From contig NZ_CP022221.1 of assembly GCF_004114935.1 (NCBI RefSeq), positions 5,849,001 through 5,913,000 on the forward strand: 64,000 nt of DNA, read 5' to 3'. The notes under the pieces were generated by a model, which saw only the letters and a list, made by a program, of their open reading frames with translations, ran no database searches and was not told the origin of the DNA. Position numbers and translations under genes: made by a program. Positions 45,213-53,306 of the stretch are shown here, piece after piece (position 1 is the first letter of the stretch; each line of letters begins with the position of its first letter). The stretch is from Bradyrhizobium zhanjiangense. Lineage in GTDB: Bacteria; Pseudomonadota; Alphaproteobacteria; Rhizobiales; Xanthobacteraceae.

Positions 45213-46457
45213 ATGACTCGACGTACCGGCAGCGCCGATCTTCCTCTCCACACCGGGCGGGTTCCGCCGTGGCTTGCAAGCCGCATGGCTTCCCTCGGCG
45301 CGATCGTCACTGAGGCGATCGTTCATCACTACGGCCGTGATGCGTTTCTTCAGCGGCTGTCACATCCGTTCTGGTTTCAATCATTTGGCGCCGTGATGGG
45401 GATGGACTGGCACTCCTCGGGCATCACGACCTCCGTGATCGGCGCGCTGAAGCGTGGACTCGGACCGCTCCAGGACGAGCTCGGCATCTATGTCTGTGGC
45501 GGCCGCGGCCAGCATTCGCGCAAGACGCCGGACGAGCTGTTGCAGCTCGGCGAGCGCGTCGGCTTCGACGGCGTCAAGCTGACGCGTGCCAGCCGCCTGG
45601 TGGCGAAAGTCGACAGCGCGGCGGTGCAAGACGGCTTCGACCTCTATCTCCATGGATTCTTCGTCACCGCCGATGGCAAATGGACGGTGGTGCAGCAGGG
45701 CATGAACGGCGACAAGCGGCAGGCCCGCCGCTATCACTGGCATTCCGAGGCGCTGAAGAGTTTTGTCGATACGCCGCACAGTGCGATCGACGGTCCGCAG
45801 CAAGGCGAGATCGTCAATCTCACCGACCATCGCGCCGATGTCTCGCGCACCGCGCAGCTCGAGCTGTTGAGCAGCCTCGGCCCGGATCGCATCGTCTCCG
45901 AGTTCGAACGGCTCACCGGCCTTGAGCCGGCGCAAGCCATGCTGCCGCACCTGATCATGCCCGCGCATCACGACGTCCGCCCGAAGGACGTGTTCGCACG
46001 CCGCCTGCACGGCACCCTCGCTGCCGCGGCCGAGCGCGGCCCGGTCGATTTCCCGGAGCTGTTGCTGACGCCCGGCGTCGGTGCGCGCACAGTGCGCTCA
46101 CTTGCGATGGTCGCCGAGGTCGTGCACGGCGCGCCCTATCGTTTCAAAGATCCCGCGCGCTTTTCGCTCGCCCATGGCGGCAAGGACCGGCATCCCTACC
46201 CCGTTCCGATCAAAGTCTATGACGAGACCATCCGCGTGTTGAAGGGCGCGATCCAGAACGCCAAGCTCGGACGCGAAGAAGAGATGCAGGCAATCAAGCG
46301 CCTCGACGACCAGGCGCGGCGGCTGGAGCGGACTGCACGAGGACCCTCGGTCGAAGCCTACATCGCCGGCGAGCGCGCCGCTTCGCCCGATCTCGACGGC
46401 CGCTCGGTGTTCGGCTGGGAGCGCGATCTCGCGCCGACAAAAAAGCGGACCGGCTGA
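45213..46457 (+). CDS. DUF763 family protein
   Basis: A 414-residue protein of the DUF763 family, found in bacteria and archaea, of unknown biochemical role. It begins MTRRTGSADLPLHTGRVPPWLA, the typical start. Other conserved segments are HPFWFQSFGAVMGMDWHSSG, FCICGGRG-type VCGGRGQHSRKTP and the C-terminal LLLTPGVGARTVRSLAMVAEVVHG, which recalls a helix-hairpin-helix DNA-binding motif. Such a motif would suit a role in nucleic-acid metabolism; that is inference. GAGG lies a few bases before the chosen start; an in-frame ATG-like start 43 codons earlier overlaps the divergent MscS gene. Confidence 0.85.
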   Translation: MTRRTGSADLPLHTGRVPPWLASRMASLGAIVTEAIVHHYGRDAFLQRLSHPFWFQSFGAVMGMDWHSSGITTSVIGALKRGLGPLQDELGIYVCGGRGQHSRKTPDELLQLGERVGFDGVKLTRASRLVAKVDSAAVQDGFDLYLHGFFVTADGKWTVVQQGMNGDKRQARRYHWHSEALKSFVDTPHSAIDGPQQGEIVNLTDHRADVSRTAQLELLSSLGPDRIVSEFERLTGLEPAQAMLPHLIMPAHHDVRPKDVFARRLHGTLAAAAERGPVDFPELLLTPGVGARTVRSLAMVAEVVHGAPYRFKDPARFSLAHGGKDRHPYPVPIKVYDETIRVLKGAIQNAKLGREEEMQAIKRLDDQARRLERTARGPSVEAYIAGERAASPDLDGRSVFGWERDLAPTKKRTG

Positions 46458-46469
46458 ACACCGGTCCGC
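46445..46469 (+). terminator. hairpin overlapping the DUF763 stop codon
   Basis: GCGGACCGG and CCGGTCCGC form a 9-bp stem with a 7-base loop that contains the stop codon. It lies between convergent genes. There is no T-run, so strength as a terminator is uncertain. Confidence 0.45.
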
Positions 46470-46495
46470 CAGTTGATCGGGAGGAACGCCCCCTA

Positions 46496-46738
46496 TCAGG
46501 TCTCGTCAGTCCCTGGCTCCTCGTCGAGCCGGTTGGCTGCGTGATCCTGATACTGCTCGGTCTGGATGAATTTGCCATCCATGCCGCGAATGTCCGAATG
46601 CTGCGTCTTGTCGCGATTGGACAGCACCATGTTGTCGCCGATCTTGTCCTTGGGGATATCGGCCATGGCGCCAGTGCCATCGCCCTTGCCATGCATGCCC
46701 GATCTGAAGTGCGTCTTACTGCCGTGCCCAGCTGGCAT
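46496..46738 (-). CDS. tiny hydrophilic protein 5 of a five-gene cluster
   Basis: An 80-residue, very hydrophilic protein rich in Gly, Asp, Lys and His, without a hydrophobic core: MPAGHGSKTHFRSGMHGKG, MADIPKDKIGDNMVLSNRDK, ending EEPGTDET. GAGGAG lies 6 bases upstream of ATG. Probably disordered. It is the last of five tandem genes of this kind. The middle segment MADIPKDKIGDNMVLSNRDKT is the most structured-looking part. No family is recognised; stress-protective proteins of hydrophilin type share this composition. Confidence 0.65.
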   Translation of the reverse strand: MPAGHGSKTHFRSGMHGKGDGTGAMADIPKDKIGDNMVLSNRDKTQHSDIRGMDGKFIQTEQYQDHAANRLDEEPGTDET

Positions 46739-46776
46739 CGGTTTCTCCTCTTGCAGTGATCGCCCCCTTTGAACGC

Positions 46777-47037
46777 TCAGTGTTTCTGTTGTGCCGGCAT
46801 TGGCTTCGGCGGCTTGTGGCCGCTCTGGCCGGGATCGTTGTGCTTGTTGTGGTCGCTCTCCTGATTGAGGCCGCCGCGACTTACCGCGTATTCGCTATGC
46901 CTCGCGTCCGGACGCGCGTGATGGACAGCGCCCCCGGACTTGCGACCGATCGCCTGATCGAGCTCGCGCGCGTTCGGAACATCGGGCTTGCGCTCGAGGA
47001 TGCGAACCTGCTGCTCATGGGTCTTCTTGCCTTGCAT
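46777..47037 (-). CDS. tiny hydrophilic protein 4 of a five-gene cluster
   Basis: An 86-residue protein rich in Lys, His, Gln, Asp and Pro (MQGKKTHEQQVRILERKPD; tail NDPGQSGHKPPKPMPAQQKH). It has an N-terminal helix-like part (VRILERKPDVPNARELDQAI) and a disordered tail. GGAG lies 7-8 bases before the ATG. Same strand and spacing as its neighbours. Function unknown. Confidence 0.65.
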   Translation of the reverse strand: MQGKKTHEQQVRILERKPDVPNARELDQAIGRKSGGAVHHARPDARHSEYAVSRGGLNQESDHNKHNDPGQSGHKPPKPMPAQQKH

Positions 47038-47052
47038 GCTCGTTCTCCGAAG

Positions 47053-47280
47053 CTACCGACCTCTTCGGTGCGCGCCGCCATGTGCGACGTCCTTGTCGAT
47101 GCCGCCGCCGATGCCCACATCGTTCTCGCGATCGCCTTCGATCGTGTTCTCGCCGAGAGCATCTTCGAGATCGTCGGGTGACACGCCCGCCATGGTGGCC
47201 CCCTTCGATCCTCCGATCAGAGGATTGTCACGCATGTCCTTTTCGCTCGGCGTGTACAATTTGGGTTGCTTGCTGCTCAT
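47053..47280 (-). CDS. tiny hydrophilic protein 3 of a five-gene cluster
   Basis: A 75-residue acidic protein (MSSKQPKLYTPSEKDMRDNP, SPDDLEDALGENTIEGDREN) with a glycine-rich C-terminus (GIGGGIDKDVAHGGAHRRGR). The ATG is preceded by GGAGGCAGG. It lies 15 bases upstream of protein 4. No hydrophobic core, likely disordered; no family recognised. Confidence 0.65.
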   Translation of the reverse strand: MSSKQPKLYTPSEKDMRDNPLIGGSKGATMAGVSPDDLEDALGENTIEGDRENDVGIGGGIDKDVAHGGAHRRGR

Positions 47281-47283
47281 GAA

Positions 47284-47484
47284 CTACCTGCCTCCGCCCT
47301 TTCCGGCTTCATCATGACTGTGATGAGAATCGCGCTCGCCGCCTCCGCCGGAGATCCGGCTATGGCTGCGCTGCAAATCGTCCGCCGGCGGCTTCTTCAC
47401 CTCCAACGGGGCCTTCGCATTCTCATGCGAAGCACCCGGTCCGCCCTGACGAATGCTGTTCGGTGTCTTGGTGGATGTCGACAT
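47284..47484 (-). CDS. tiny hydrophilic protein 2 of a five-gene cluster
   Basis: A 66-residue protein, rich in Ser, Gly, His, Lys (MSTSTKTPNSIRQGGPGASH; ISGGGGERDSHHSHDEAGKG). GAGGAGG precedes the ATG. Only 3 bases separate it from the next gene, so the two are surely co-transcribed. Predicted disordered; the His-rich tail might bind metal. Confidence 0.65.
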   Translation of the reverse strand: MSTSTKTPNSIRQGGPGASHENAKAPLEVKKPPADDLQRSHSRISGGGGERDSHHSHDEAGKGGGR

Positions 47485-47498
47485 GAATGTCGCCCTCC

Positions 47499-47684
47499 TC
47501 AGCGATCTTGCTGATAGCCTTGATTGGTCGTGTTCTGCTTGATGTTGCCCTGCTGTCCCTGCTGGTCCGGATTTTCCACGCGCTGTTGACCGTGCGGGGT
47601 CTGATTGGGCGACTCTTGTTTGGTATCGCCGGTTCCCTTCGGGCTCTGATTTTCCGGCGGAACAGGTGGCATCTTGCTGGCCAT
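47499..47684 (-). CDS. tiny hydrophilic protein 1 of a five-gene cluster
   Basis: A 61-residue protein dominated by Gln, Asn, Pro and Lys (MASKMPPVPPENQSPKGTGD; NPDQQGQQGNIKQNTTNQGY), preceded by GGGAG. It is the first of the five-gene run and lies about 75 bases after an EcfG-like promoter. Composition and lack of hydrophobic residues point to a disordered protein of hydrophilin character, a class often induced by drying or osmotic stress. Confidence 0.65.
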   Translation of the reverse strand: MASKMPPVPPENQSPKGTGDTKQESPNQTPHGQQRVENPDQQGQQGNIKQNTTNQGYQQDR

Positions 47685-47760
47685 GATCTTGTCTCCCGTT
47701 AAGACGTCGATCTGCGACTTGCGGCCAAGGAACTTCCGTCGTCTCCGACGTCCTAATGAC

Positions 47761-47785
47761 AACAGGACCAACGGCACACCGTTCC
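47761..47785 (-). promoter_or_regulatory. EcfG-like general-stress promoter before the tiny-protein cluster
   Basis: On the minus strand GGAAC (47785-47781), 16 bases, then TGTT (47764-47761). The alphaproteobacterial EcfG consensus is GGAAC-N16/17-CGTT, so only one base differs. It is about 75 bases upstream of the first small gene, as expected. Position and match are seen; sigma-factor use is inference. Confidence 0.5.
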
Positions 47786-47828
47786 TGACTGATAACGCTC
47801 GAGCAAGATTTTCCGAAGGGAGCCGATC

Positions 47829-49097
47829 TCAGCCCGCCGCGGTGAGGGAACGATCAATCATCGTTTCCGCGCGCGCCGCCGGTGTTCCGCGACCCTCGGT
47901 CGAGACGGGAAGCTTCGCAATCGCGCGCAAACCCGGCCGCCTGCGCCAGCGGATCTCGGCGGGATCGACGGCCAAGCCAAGCTTCGGCCATCGCACGAAC
48001 AGCGCTTCCAACGCGCACGCCGCCTCGATGCGCGCGAGCTGGTGGCCAAGGCAGAAATGGATTCCTGTTCCGAACGAGAGGTGGCGGTTAGGCTTGCGTT
48101 CGAGATCGAGCTTCTCGGGACGATCGTGCACCGTGGGATCCATGTTCGCCGCGGCGAGCATCACCATGACGCGATCGCCCTTCTTCAGGCGCACGCCTTC
48201 GACCTCGACATCCCGCCGCACATAGCGCGGCTTGGAGAATTGCACTGGCGAGACGAAGCGCAGGAATTCCTCGACGGCAAGGCCGACGCGGCTCCAGTCC
48301 TCTTCGAGCCAATCGCGCAGTCCGGAGTTCCTGAGCAGTTCGTAAGCCGAACCGCTGATGAGATGCGTGGTGGTCTCCGAGCCGGCCGCGAGCAGCAGAA
48401 AAACCATCGAGACCATTTCGTCCGGCGTGATCTGGCCACCCTCGCGCTCGACCTGGACCAGCTCCGCGATCAGGTCTTCGCCGCCCTGTACACGCGCGAT
48501 CTGCAACTGCCGTTCGAGGTAAGCGCGCATCTTGCGGAACGCGAACAGCAGGCGGAAGAAGCTGACGGCATTGGTCAGCGAGGACATCGCGTTGGCCCAG
48601 GCGATGAATTGCGGACGGTCCGCCGGAGGCAGGCCCAGGAGCTCGGAGATCACCGCGAGCGGCAGGATACGCGCGTAGCGCTGGACGAGATCGGCCGGAC
48701 TTCCGTTCGCAAAGAGTTCGTCGGCGAGATCGTCGGCGATGGCGCGGATGCGCGGCTCCATCGCGACGATGGCGCGCCGACGAAAAGCCTCGTCCACGAT
48801 GCTGCGCAGCCTGGTGTGATCCGGCTCGTCCATCGTCAGCATGTTGTTGGCGATGGTCCTAACGTATCTCGGCATCCACCAGCGCAGACCGGCGACGTCG
48901 CCATCCTCCTTGCGCAGCGTGAAGGTGGTGCCGTCCTTCAGGACCTGCGCGGTGGCGTCATGGGTCGTGGTGATCCAGACCTCGCCGATGAGAGGAAATC
49001 GCGTCGCGACTACGGGGCCGGACATGCGCAGCGTCGCGATCGCCTTGGGCGGATCGCGAAAAAAGGCCTCGCTGGTGAAATCGAGGCGCGCTGTCAT
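47829..49097 (-). CDS. cytochrome P450
   Basis: A 422-residue soluble P450. Landmarks in order: I-helix LLLAAGSETTTHLIS with the oxygen-activating acid-alcohol pair (about residue 243), the K-helix ExxR in EEFLRFVSP, the meander region, and the heme loop FGTGIHFCLGHQLAR with the axial cysteine (about residue 351). Closest in kind to bacterial class I P450s (CYP107/CYP125-like length), which need ferredoxin and reductase partners; none is adjacent, though a ferredoxin reductase gene is 0.6 kb upstream. Substrate unknown. Confidence 0.93.
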   Translation of the reverse strand: MTARLDFTSEAFFRDPPKAIATLRMSGPVVATRFPLIGEVWITTTHDATAQVLKDGTTFTLRKEDGDVAGLRWWMPRYVRTIANNMLTMDEPDHTRLRSIVDEAFRRRAIVAMEPRIRAIADDLADELFANGSPADLVQRYARILPLAVISELLGLPPADRPQFIAWANAMSSLTNAVSFFRLLFAFRKMRAYLERQLQIARVQGGEDLIAELVQVEREGGQITPDEMVSMVFLLLAAGSETTTHLISGSAYELLRNSGLRDWLEEDWSRVGLAVEEFLRFVSPVQFSKPRYVRRDVEVEGVRLKKGDRVMVMLAAANMDPTVHDRPEKLDLERKPNRHLSFGTGIHFCLGHQLARIEAACALEALFVRWPKLGLAVDPAEIRWRRRPGLRAIAKLPVSTEGRGTPAARAETMIDRSLTAAG

Positions 49098-49199
49098 GGG
49101 TTCACCGGAGTGATTGCTGGCGTCTCAACCAGATGGTGCGCGGCGCGGCCGGTGCAAGGGCGGAACGTGCACCTGCTTCGGCCGCAGACGTCGAAAGAC

Positions 49200-49526
49200 C
49201 TATCCGCGTCCCGGAGGTCGCTGCCCGGTCTTGCGCTGCTGCTGGCTGGTGTAGGCGTCCCAATGGCTCCAGCTGCCATTGCTGAGGCTTTGCAGGTCGG
49301 TCGCGAGCGGTCGGCGCGTGCGCTTGTCGTGATCGGCGATCACGCGCTCGGACTGCGCGATCTTGCGCTTGAGTTCCGCGATGATCTTCTGGGTGTCGCC
49401 GTTCCGCTTCGAAGAGGCGATCTCGCCCATCGTGAAGCGCGCAGTCTCGAGCGCCTTCAACTCGGCGCGGTTCTTCTTCAACTGGACCCGGTGCCAGGCG
49501 ATGTTGCTGTCGCTGTCCGCAACCAT
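49200..49526 (-). CDS. hypothetical protein (108 aa) with coiled-coil region
   Basis: A 108-residue basic protein. A helix-rich centre (RVQLKKNRAELKALETARF and KIIAELKRKIAQSERVIADH) looks like a two-strand coiled coil; the C-terminus (TSQQQRKTGQRPPGRG) is disordered. GGAG lies about 8 bases before the chosen ATG; an ATG nine codons earlier is possible but lacks such a site. No family is recognised. It lies upstream of the P450 gene on the same strand, 102 bases away. Confidence 0.6.
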   Translation of the reverse strand: MVADSDSNIAWHRVQLKKNRAELKALETARFTMGEIASSKRNGDTQKIIAELKRKIAQSERVIADHDKRTRRPLATDLQSLSNGSWSHWDAYTSQQQRKTGQRPPGRG

Positions 49527-49717
49527 GTGGGAACTCCGCTGATTCGCTCCCATATAGTATCGTGCGCCGAATCGGCGCCGCAACGGGCGCCCGGCGGCGA
49601 AAATGCGACCTTATTGGGCAGGAATTACGGGCCTATAGCGCGAAGTGGATACCGGTTCGCGTAAAGAGAACGCGTCAAATCCAAGCCCCCCGTTCCGACT
49701 CATCGGAAGGGAATGGC

Positions 49718-50491
49718 TCAGCGTTCGGCAAAGGCCTTTTCGACCACGAACTGGGCCGGCTCGCCGTGATTGCCCTCGATGAAGCCGCGTTCGCCCAGCA
49801 GCACGCGCGTGTCTGCGACCAGGGCCGGACTGCCGCAGATCATGACGCGGTCGTGGGCGGCTTCCAGGGCCGGCAGGCCGATGTCGGTGAACAGCTTACC
49901 TGACGTGATGAGGTCGGTAATGCGGCCGCGATTGCGGAAGGGATCGCGCGTCACGGTCGGGTAGTAGATCAGTTGATTGCGGATGTACTCGCCGATCAGC
50001 TCGTCCTTGGGCAGCGTCTCGGTGATCATCTCGCCATAGGCGAGCTCCCTGACGCGCCGGCAGCCGTGTAGCAGCACCACCTTCTCGAAGCGCTCGTAGG
50101 TCTCGGGGTCCTTGATCACGCTCAGGAACGGCGCGAGCCCCGTGCCGGTGCCGATGAGGTAGAGGTTGCGGCCCTCTTCCAGATTGTCGATCACCAGCGT
50201 GCCGGTGGCCTTGCGGCTGACGATGATCTCGTCGCCTTCCTTCAGGTGCTGAAGCCGTGAGGTCAGCGGACCATCCGGCACCTTGATCGAGAAGAACTCC
50301 AGCGTGTCCTCGTAATTGGCGCTGGCGACGCTATAGGCCCGCAGCAGCGGCTTCTCGCCCACCTTGAGCCCGATCATGGTGAATTCGCCGTTACGGAAGC
50401 GGAAGGTCGGGCTGCGGGTGGTCTTGAAGGAGAATAGCGTGTCGGTCCAGTGGTGGACGCTCAAAACGCTTTCCTGATTGAAATTGCTCAT
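49718..50491 (-). CDS. fpr: ferredoxin-NADP(+) reductase
   Basis: A 257-residue flavoenzyme of the bacterial Fpr type, moving electrons between NADPH and ferredoxin or flavodoxin. The FAD motif RAYSVAS and the NADP motif GTGTGLAPFLSV are clear, and the protein ends in VVEKAFAER, the aromatic tail typical of bacterial Fpr. It is divergent from the enamidase gene with a palindromic operator between, so it may share its regulation and supply reduced ferredoxin to the 6-hydroxynicotinate reductase, or simply serve oxidative defence. Confidence 0.92.
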   Translation of the reverse strand: MSNFNQESVLSVHHWTDTLFSFKTTRSPTFRFRNGEFTMIGLKVGEKPLLRAYSVASANYEDTLEFFSIKVPDGPLTSRLQHLKEGDEIIVSRKATGTLVIDNLEEGRNLYLIGTGTGLAPFLSVIKDPETYERFEKVVLLHGCRRVRELAYGEMITETLPKDELIGEYIRNQLIYYPTVTRDPFRNRGRITDLITSGKLFTDIGLPALEAAHDRVMICGSPALVADTRVLLGERGFIEGNHGEPAQFVVEKAFAER

Positions 50492-50556
50492 CTCACCTTC
50501 CCTGTCACTTCCAATGCGGGTTTCGAGGCGGCAGCTATGCGTCGTTAGTACACGAT

Positions 50557-50572
50557 CATTCGTATACTAATG
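50557..50572. promoter_or_regulatory. nicotinate-locus operator, site 1
   Basis: CATTCGTATACTAATG is an almost perfect 16-bp palindrome in the 157-base gap between fpr and the enamidase gene. It is 14/16 identical to site 2 at 60406-60421. The AT-rich surroundings look like a promoter. Binding by the MarR protein at 52121 is the simplest reading. Confidence 0.65.
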
Positions 50573-50648
50573 AATAATCCTGCTTGATCCCGCGGTCAAG
50601 GCTGCCCAAGATCGAAAGCCTTGCAGTTAGGAACAAGGAGCCCCCTCC

Positions 50649-51845
50649 ATGGCGCATGACGCCCCCCAGGCCAGCGGACCCTCGAAGCTCGTGATCCGGA
50701 ATATCGGCCTGATCCTGTCCGGCGCCCTGGAAAAGCCGATCCTGGACGGCGACACCATCGTTGCCGAGAACGGCAAGATCACCGCGATCGGCCGCTTCAA
50801 GGACGTCGACACCGAAGGCGCGACCACCATCGTCGACGCCCACGGCACCACGGTCGCGCCGGGCCTGATCGACAGCCACGTGCATCCCGTTGCCGGCGAC
50901 TGGACGCCGCGGCAGAACCAGATCAACTGGATCGACAGCTACCTCCACGGCGGCGTCACCACCATGATCTCCGCCGGCGAAGTGCACATGCCCGGCCGCC
51001 CCCGCGACGTCGTCGGTCTCAAGGCCATGGCCGTATACGCCCAGCGCGCGTTCTGGACCTTGCGCCCCGGCGGCGTGAAGGTTCACGCCGGCGCGCCGGT
51101 GATCGAATGCGAGATGGTCGAGGAGGATTTCAAGGAGATGGCCGCCAACGGCGTCAAGCTGCTCGGCGAGGTCGGGCTCGGTGGCGTCAAGGATGGTCCG
51201 ACCGCGCGGAAGATGGTCGGCTGGGCGCGTAAATACGGCATCCAGAGTACGATCCATACCGGCGGCCCGTCGATCCCCGGCTCAGGCCTGATCGACAAGG
51301 ACGTGGTGCTGGAGGCCGATACCGACGTGGTCGGCCACATCAATGGCGGCCACACGGCGCTTCCCGACGACCAGATCCGCTGCATCTGCGAGGGCTGCAA
51401 GCGCGGCCTCGAGCTCGTGCACAACGGCAACGAGCGCTCGGCCCTGTTCACGCTGCGCACCGCGCGCGAGATGGGCGATCTGCACCGCGTCATCCTCGGT
51501 ACCGACGCGCCGGCCGGCTCCGGCGTGCAGCCGCTCGGCATCCTGCGCATGGTCTCGATGCTGTCCTCGCTCGGCGAGCTGCCGGCCGAGATCGCCTTCT
51601 GCCTTGCCACCGGCAACACCGCCCGGATGCGCGAGCTCGATTGCGGCCTGATCGAAGTCGGCCGCTCCGCCGACTTCGTCATCATGGACAAGGCGCAACA
51701 CTCGCCCGGCAAGAGCATTTTGGAGAGCGTTCAGCTCGGCGATCTCCCCGGCATCGGGATGACCATCATCGACGGCATCGTCCGGACCCAGCGCAGCCGC
51801 AACACGCCGCCGGCGGGCAAGGTACCGGAGGTGGTGGCGAAGTAG
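50649..51845 (+). CDS. enamidase-like amidohydrolase (6-oxo-1,4,5,6-tetrahydronicotinate hydrolase)
   Basis: A 398-residue amidohydrolase. Metal motifs: GLIDSHVHPVAGDW (about residue 72), HTGGPSIPGS, GHINGGHTALPDD and the aspartate in ILGTDAPAGSG. The pattern matches enamidase of Eubacterium barkeri, a bifunctional Fe-Zn enzyme that hydrolyses 1,4,5,6-tetrahydro-6-oxonicotinate to ammonia and 2-formylglutarate. The next reductive-branch enzyme, 6-hydroxynicotinate reductase, is encoded in the same locus and shares an operator palindrome, which greatly strengthens the call. GGAG precedes the ATG. Confidence 0.85.
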   Translation: MAHDAPQASGPSKLVIRNIGLILSGALEKPILDGDTIVAENGKITAIGRFKDVDTEGATTIVDAHGTTVAPGLIDSHVHPVAGDWTPRQNQINWIDSYLHGGVTTMISAGEVHMPGRPRDVVGLKAMAVYAQRAFWTLRPGGVKVHAGAPVIECEMVEEDFKEMAANGVKLLGEVGLGGVKDGPTARKMVGWARKYGIQSTIHTGGPSIPGSGLIDKDVVLEADTDVVGHINGGHTALPDDQIRCICEGCKRGLELVHNGNERSALFTLRTAREMGDLHRVILGTDAPAGSGVQPLGILRMVSMLSSLGELPAEIAFCLATGNTARMRELDCGLIEVGRSADFVIMDKAQHSPGKSILESVQLGDLPGIGMTIIDGIVRTQRSRNTPPAGKVPEVVAK

Positions 51846-51865
51846 GCTCGCGAAAACACCAAACC

Positions 51866-51996
51866 CGTCATCCTGAGGTGCGAGTGCACGGCGCGAAGGC
51901 GCCGTGTGTGAGCCTCGAAGGATGAACGGCCGAGCTGACGCAGCGGGGCCGTCGCCCTTCGAGGGCCGCTGAAGAAGCGGCCACCTCAGGGTGACG
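51866..51996. repeat. long inverted intergenic repeat (GTCATCCTGAGGTG type)
   Basis: CGTCATCCTGAGGTG at 51866-51880 faces CACCTCAGGGTGACG at 51982-51996, with further matching segments inside (CCTCGAAGGATGAACGGCC against GGGCCGTCGCCCTTCGAGG). Elements of this look, carrying CGAAGGATG and CACCTCAGGGTGACG, are a frequent intergenic family in Bradyrhizobium. It follows the enamidase gene and may act as terminator. Confidence 0.65.
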
Positions 51997-52017
51997 GTGA
52001 GGCACCTTGCTCGGTAT

Positions 52018-52111
52018 CGTAGGGTGGGCAAAGCGAAGCGTGCCCACCATTGCGCCTGCAAATGCGATGAAGATGATGGGCACGGCGCGTTGCGCCTTTG
52101 CCCACCCTACG
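52018..52111. repeat. inverted repeat, TAGGGTGGGC type, copy 1
   Basis: CGTAGGGTGGGCAAAGCGAA at the left end is mirrored by CGCCTTTGCCCACCCTACG at the right end, with inner TGCCCACCA/TGGGCACGG arms. The outer TAGGGTGGG/CCCACCCTA arms recur in the element at 56004-56115. It separates the convergent enamidase and MarR genes together with the previous repeat; no protein gene lies in 51846-52120. Confidence 0.65.
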
Positions 52112-52120
52112 GCACCTTCC

Positions 52121-52576
52121 TCACCGGAGCTTATTGAGCAGCGCCATCAGCGTTTCGCGCTCCTTCGCGTCGAGCGGCGCCAGGGTCTCGCGGGTGATCG
52201 CCAGCGCGTTCGGCGCCAGCTTCTCCGCGAGCTGCTGACCGGCGCGGGTCAGGGTGACCAGCAAGCGCCGCCCGTCCTCGGGATCCTGGCTCGTTTCCGT
52301 CAGGCCGCGCGCCGTCAGGCGGTCGATCACGCCCTTGATGGTCGCAACGTCCATCGCCGTGAGACGTCCGAGCTGGTTCTGCGAGCACGGCCCGGTCTCG
52401 GCGAGCTTCGACAGCGCCGCCCATTGGGTCGGCGTCAAATTGGTGCCGATGTCGCGGGAGAAGATCGAGCTGTGGCGCTGCCAGACCTGGCGCAGGATGA
52501 AGCCGACCTGCTCGTCGAGCACGTAAGGCGGTTTTGCTGGTTTGGCGTTCTTCTTTGCCGCGACGCTTCTCGCCAT
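52121..52576 (-). CDS. MarR-family regulator, probable nicotinate-pathway repressor
   Basis: A 151-residue MarR protein. Winged-helix features: LTPTQWAALSKLAETG, QNQLGRLTAMDVATIKGVID (recognition helix), the wing DPEDGRRLLVTLT and the dimer helices at both ends. Regulators of nicotinate genes in Pseudomonas putida (NicR) and Bordetella (BpsR) are MarR proteins that respond to 6-hydroxynicotinate. This one is the last gene of the transporter-reductase transcript unit and three matching palindromes lie in the locus promoters, so it is the best candidate for the local repressor. Confidence 0.88.
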   Translation of the reverse strand: MARSVAAKKNAKPAKPPYVLDEQVGFILRQVWQRHSSIFSRDIGTNLTPTQWAALSKLAETGPCSQNQLGRLTAMDVATIKGVIDRLTARGLTETSQDPEDGRRLLVTLTRAGQQLAEKLAPNALAITRETLAPLDAKERETLMALLNKLR

Positions 52577-52601
52577 CCGTTCGCTGCCCTTCCCTTTGCC
52601 C

Positions 52602-53306
52602 TCACAACGACAGATGCGCGTCACGGATATCCGGACGTGCGTCGAGCTCGGCCATGGTGCCGCCGAAGCAGATGCGGCCGCGCTCGATGATGTAGGCGCG
52701 ATCGGAAATCAGCCGCGCGAAATGCAGATTCTGCTCGGAGACGACGATGCTGACGCCTTCCTTCTTCATGGTCAGGATGGCATCGACCATCTGTTCCACG
52801 ATCTTCGGCGACAGGCCCTCCGAAGGCTCGTCCAACAGGACCAGCGACGGATTGCCCATCAGCGTGCGCGCGATGGTGAGCATCTGCTGCTCGCCGCCGC
52901 TCATGCGCCCGCCCGGACGGTTTTTCATCTCACCCAGGTTTGGAAATAGCGTGAACAGTTTTTCGCGCGTCCAGTGCGGAGCGTTCGGACGCTTGGGCTG
53001 GCGGCCGACCTCGAGATTTTCCTCAACGGTCAGGTCCGTGAAGATGCGCCGCTCCTCCGGCACATAGCCGAGGCCCTCGCGCACGATCTCATGCGTCGGA
53101 CGCACCGAGACGTCCTTGCCCTCGAACATGATGCGGCCGGTTCGCTGCGCGACGAGGCCAACGATGGAGCGAAAGGTCGTCGACTTGCCGGCGCCGTTGC
53201 GCCCGAGCAGCGCGACGACCTCGCCCGCGCCGACCTCGAAGCCGATGTCGAACAGGATATGCGCCGGACCATAATGGCTGTTGAGCGCTTCGACCGTCAG
53301 CTTCAT
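52602..53306 (-). CDS. livF: branched-chain-type ABC transporter ATPase LivF
   Basis: A 234-residue ATPase of the Liv/HAAT importer family. Walker A GRNGAGKST, signature MSGGEQQML, Walker B LVLLDEPSEGLS, and the typical switch histidine region VSEQNLHFA. It drives uptake with LivG and the fused LivHM permease. It overlaps livG by 4 bases. In this locus the importer probably carries nicotinate or a related pyridine carboxylate rather than branched-chain amino acids. Confidence 0.93.
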   Translation of the reverse strand: MKLTVEALNSHYGPAHILFDIGFEVGAGEVVALLGRNGAGKSTTFRSIVGLVAQRTGRIMFEGKDVSVRPTHEIVREGLGYVPEERRIFTDLTVEENLEVGRQPKRPNAPHWTREKLFTLFPNLGEMKNRPGGRMSGGEQQMLTIARTLMGNPSLVLLDEPSEGLSPKIVEQMVDAILTMKKEGVSIVVSEQNLHFARLISDRAYIIERGRICFGGTMAELDARPDIRDAHLSL

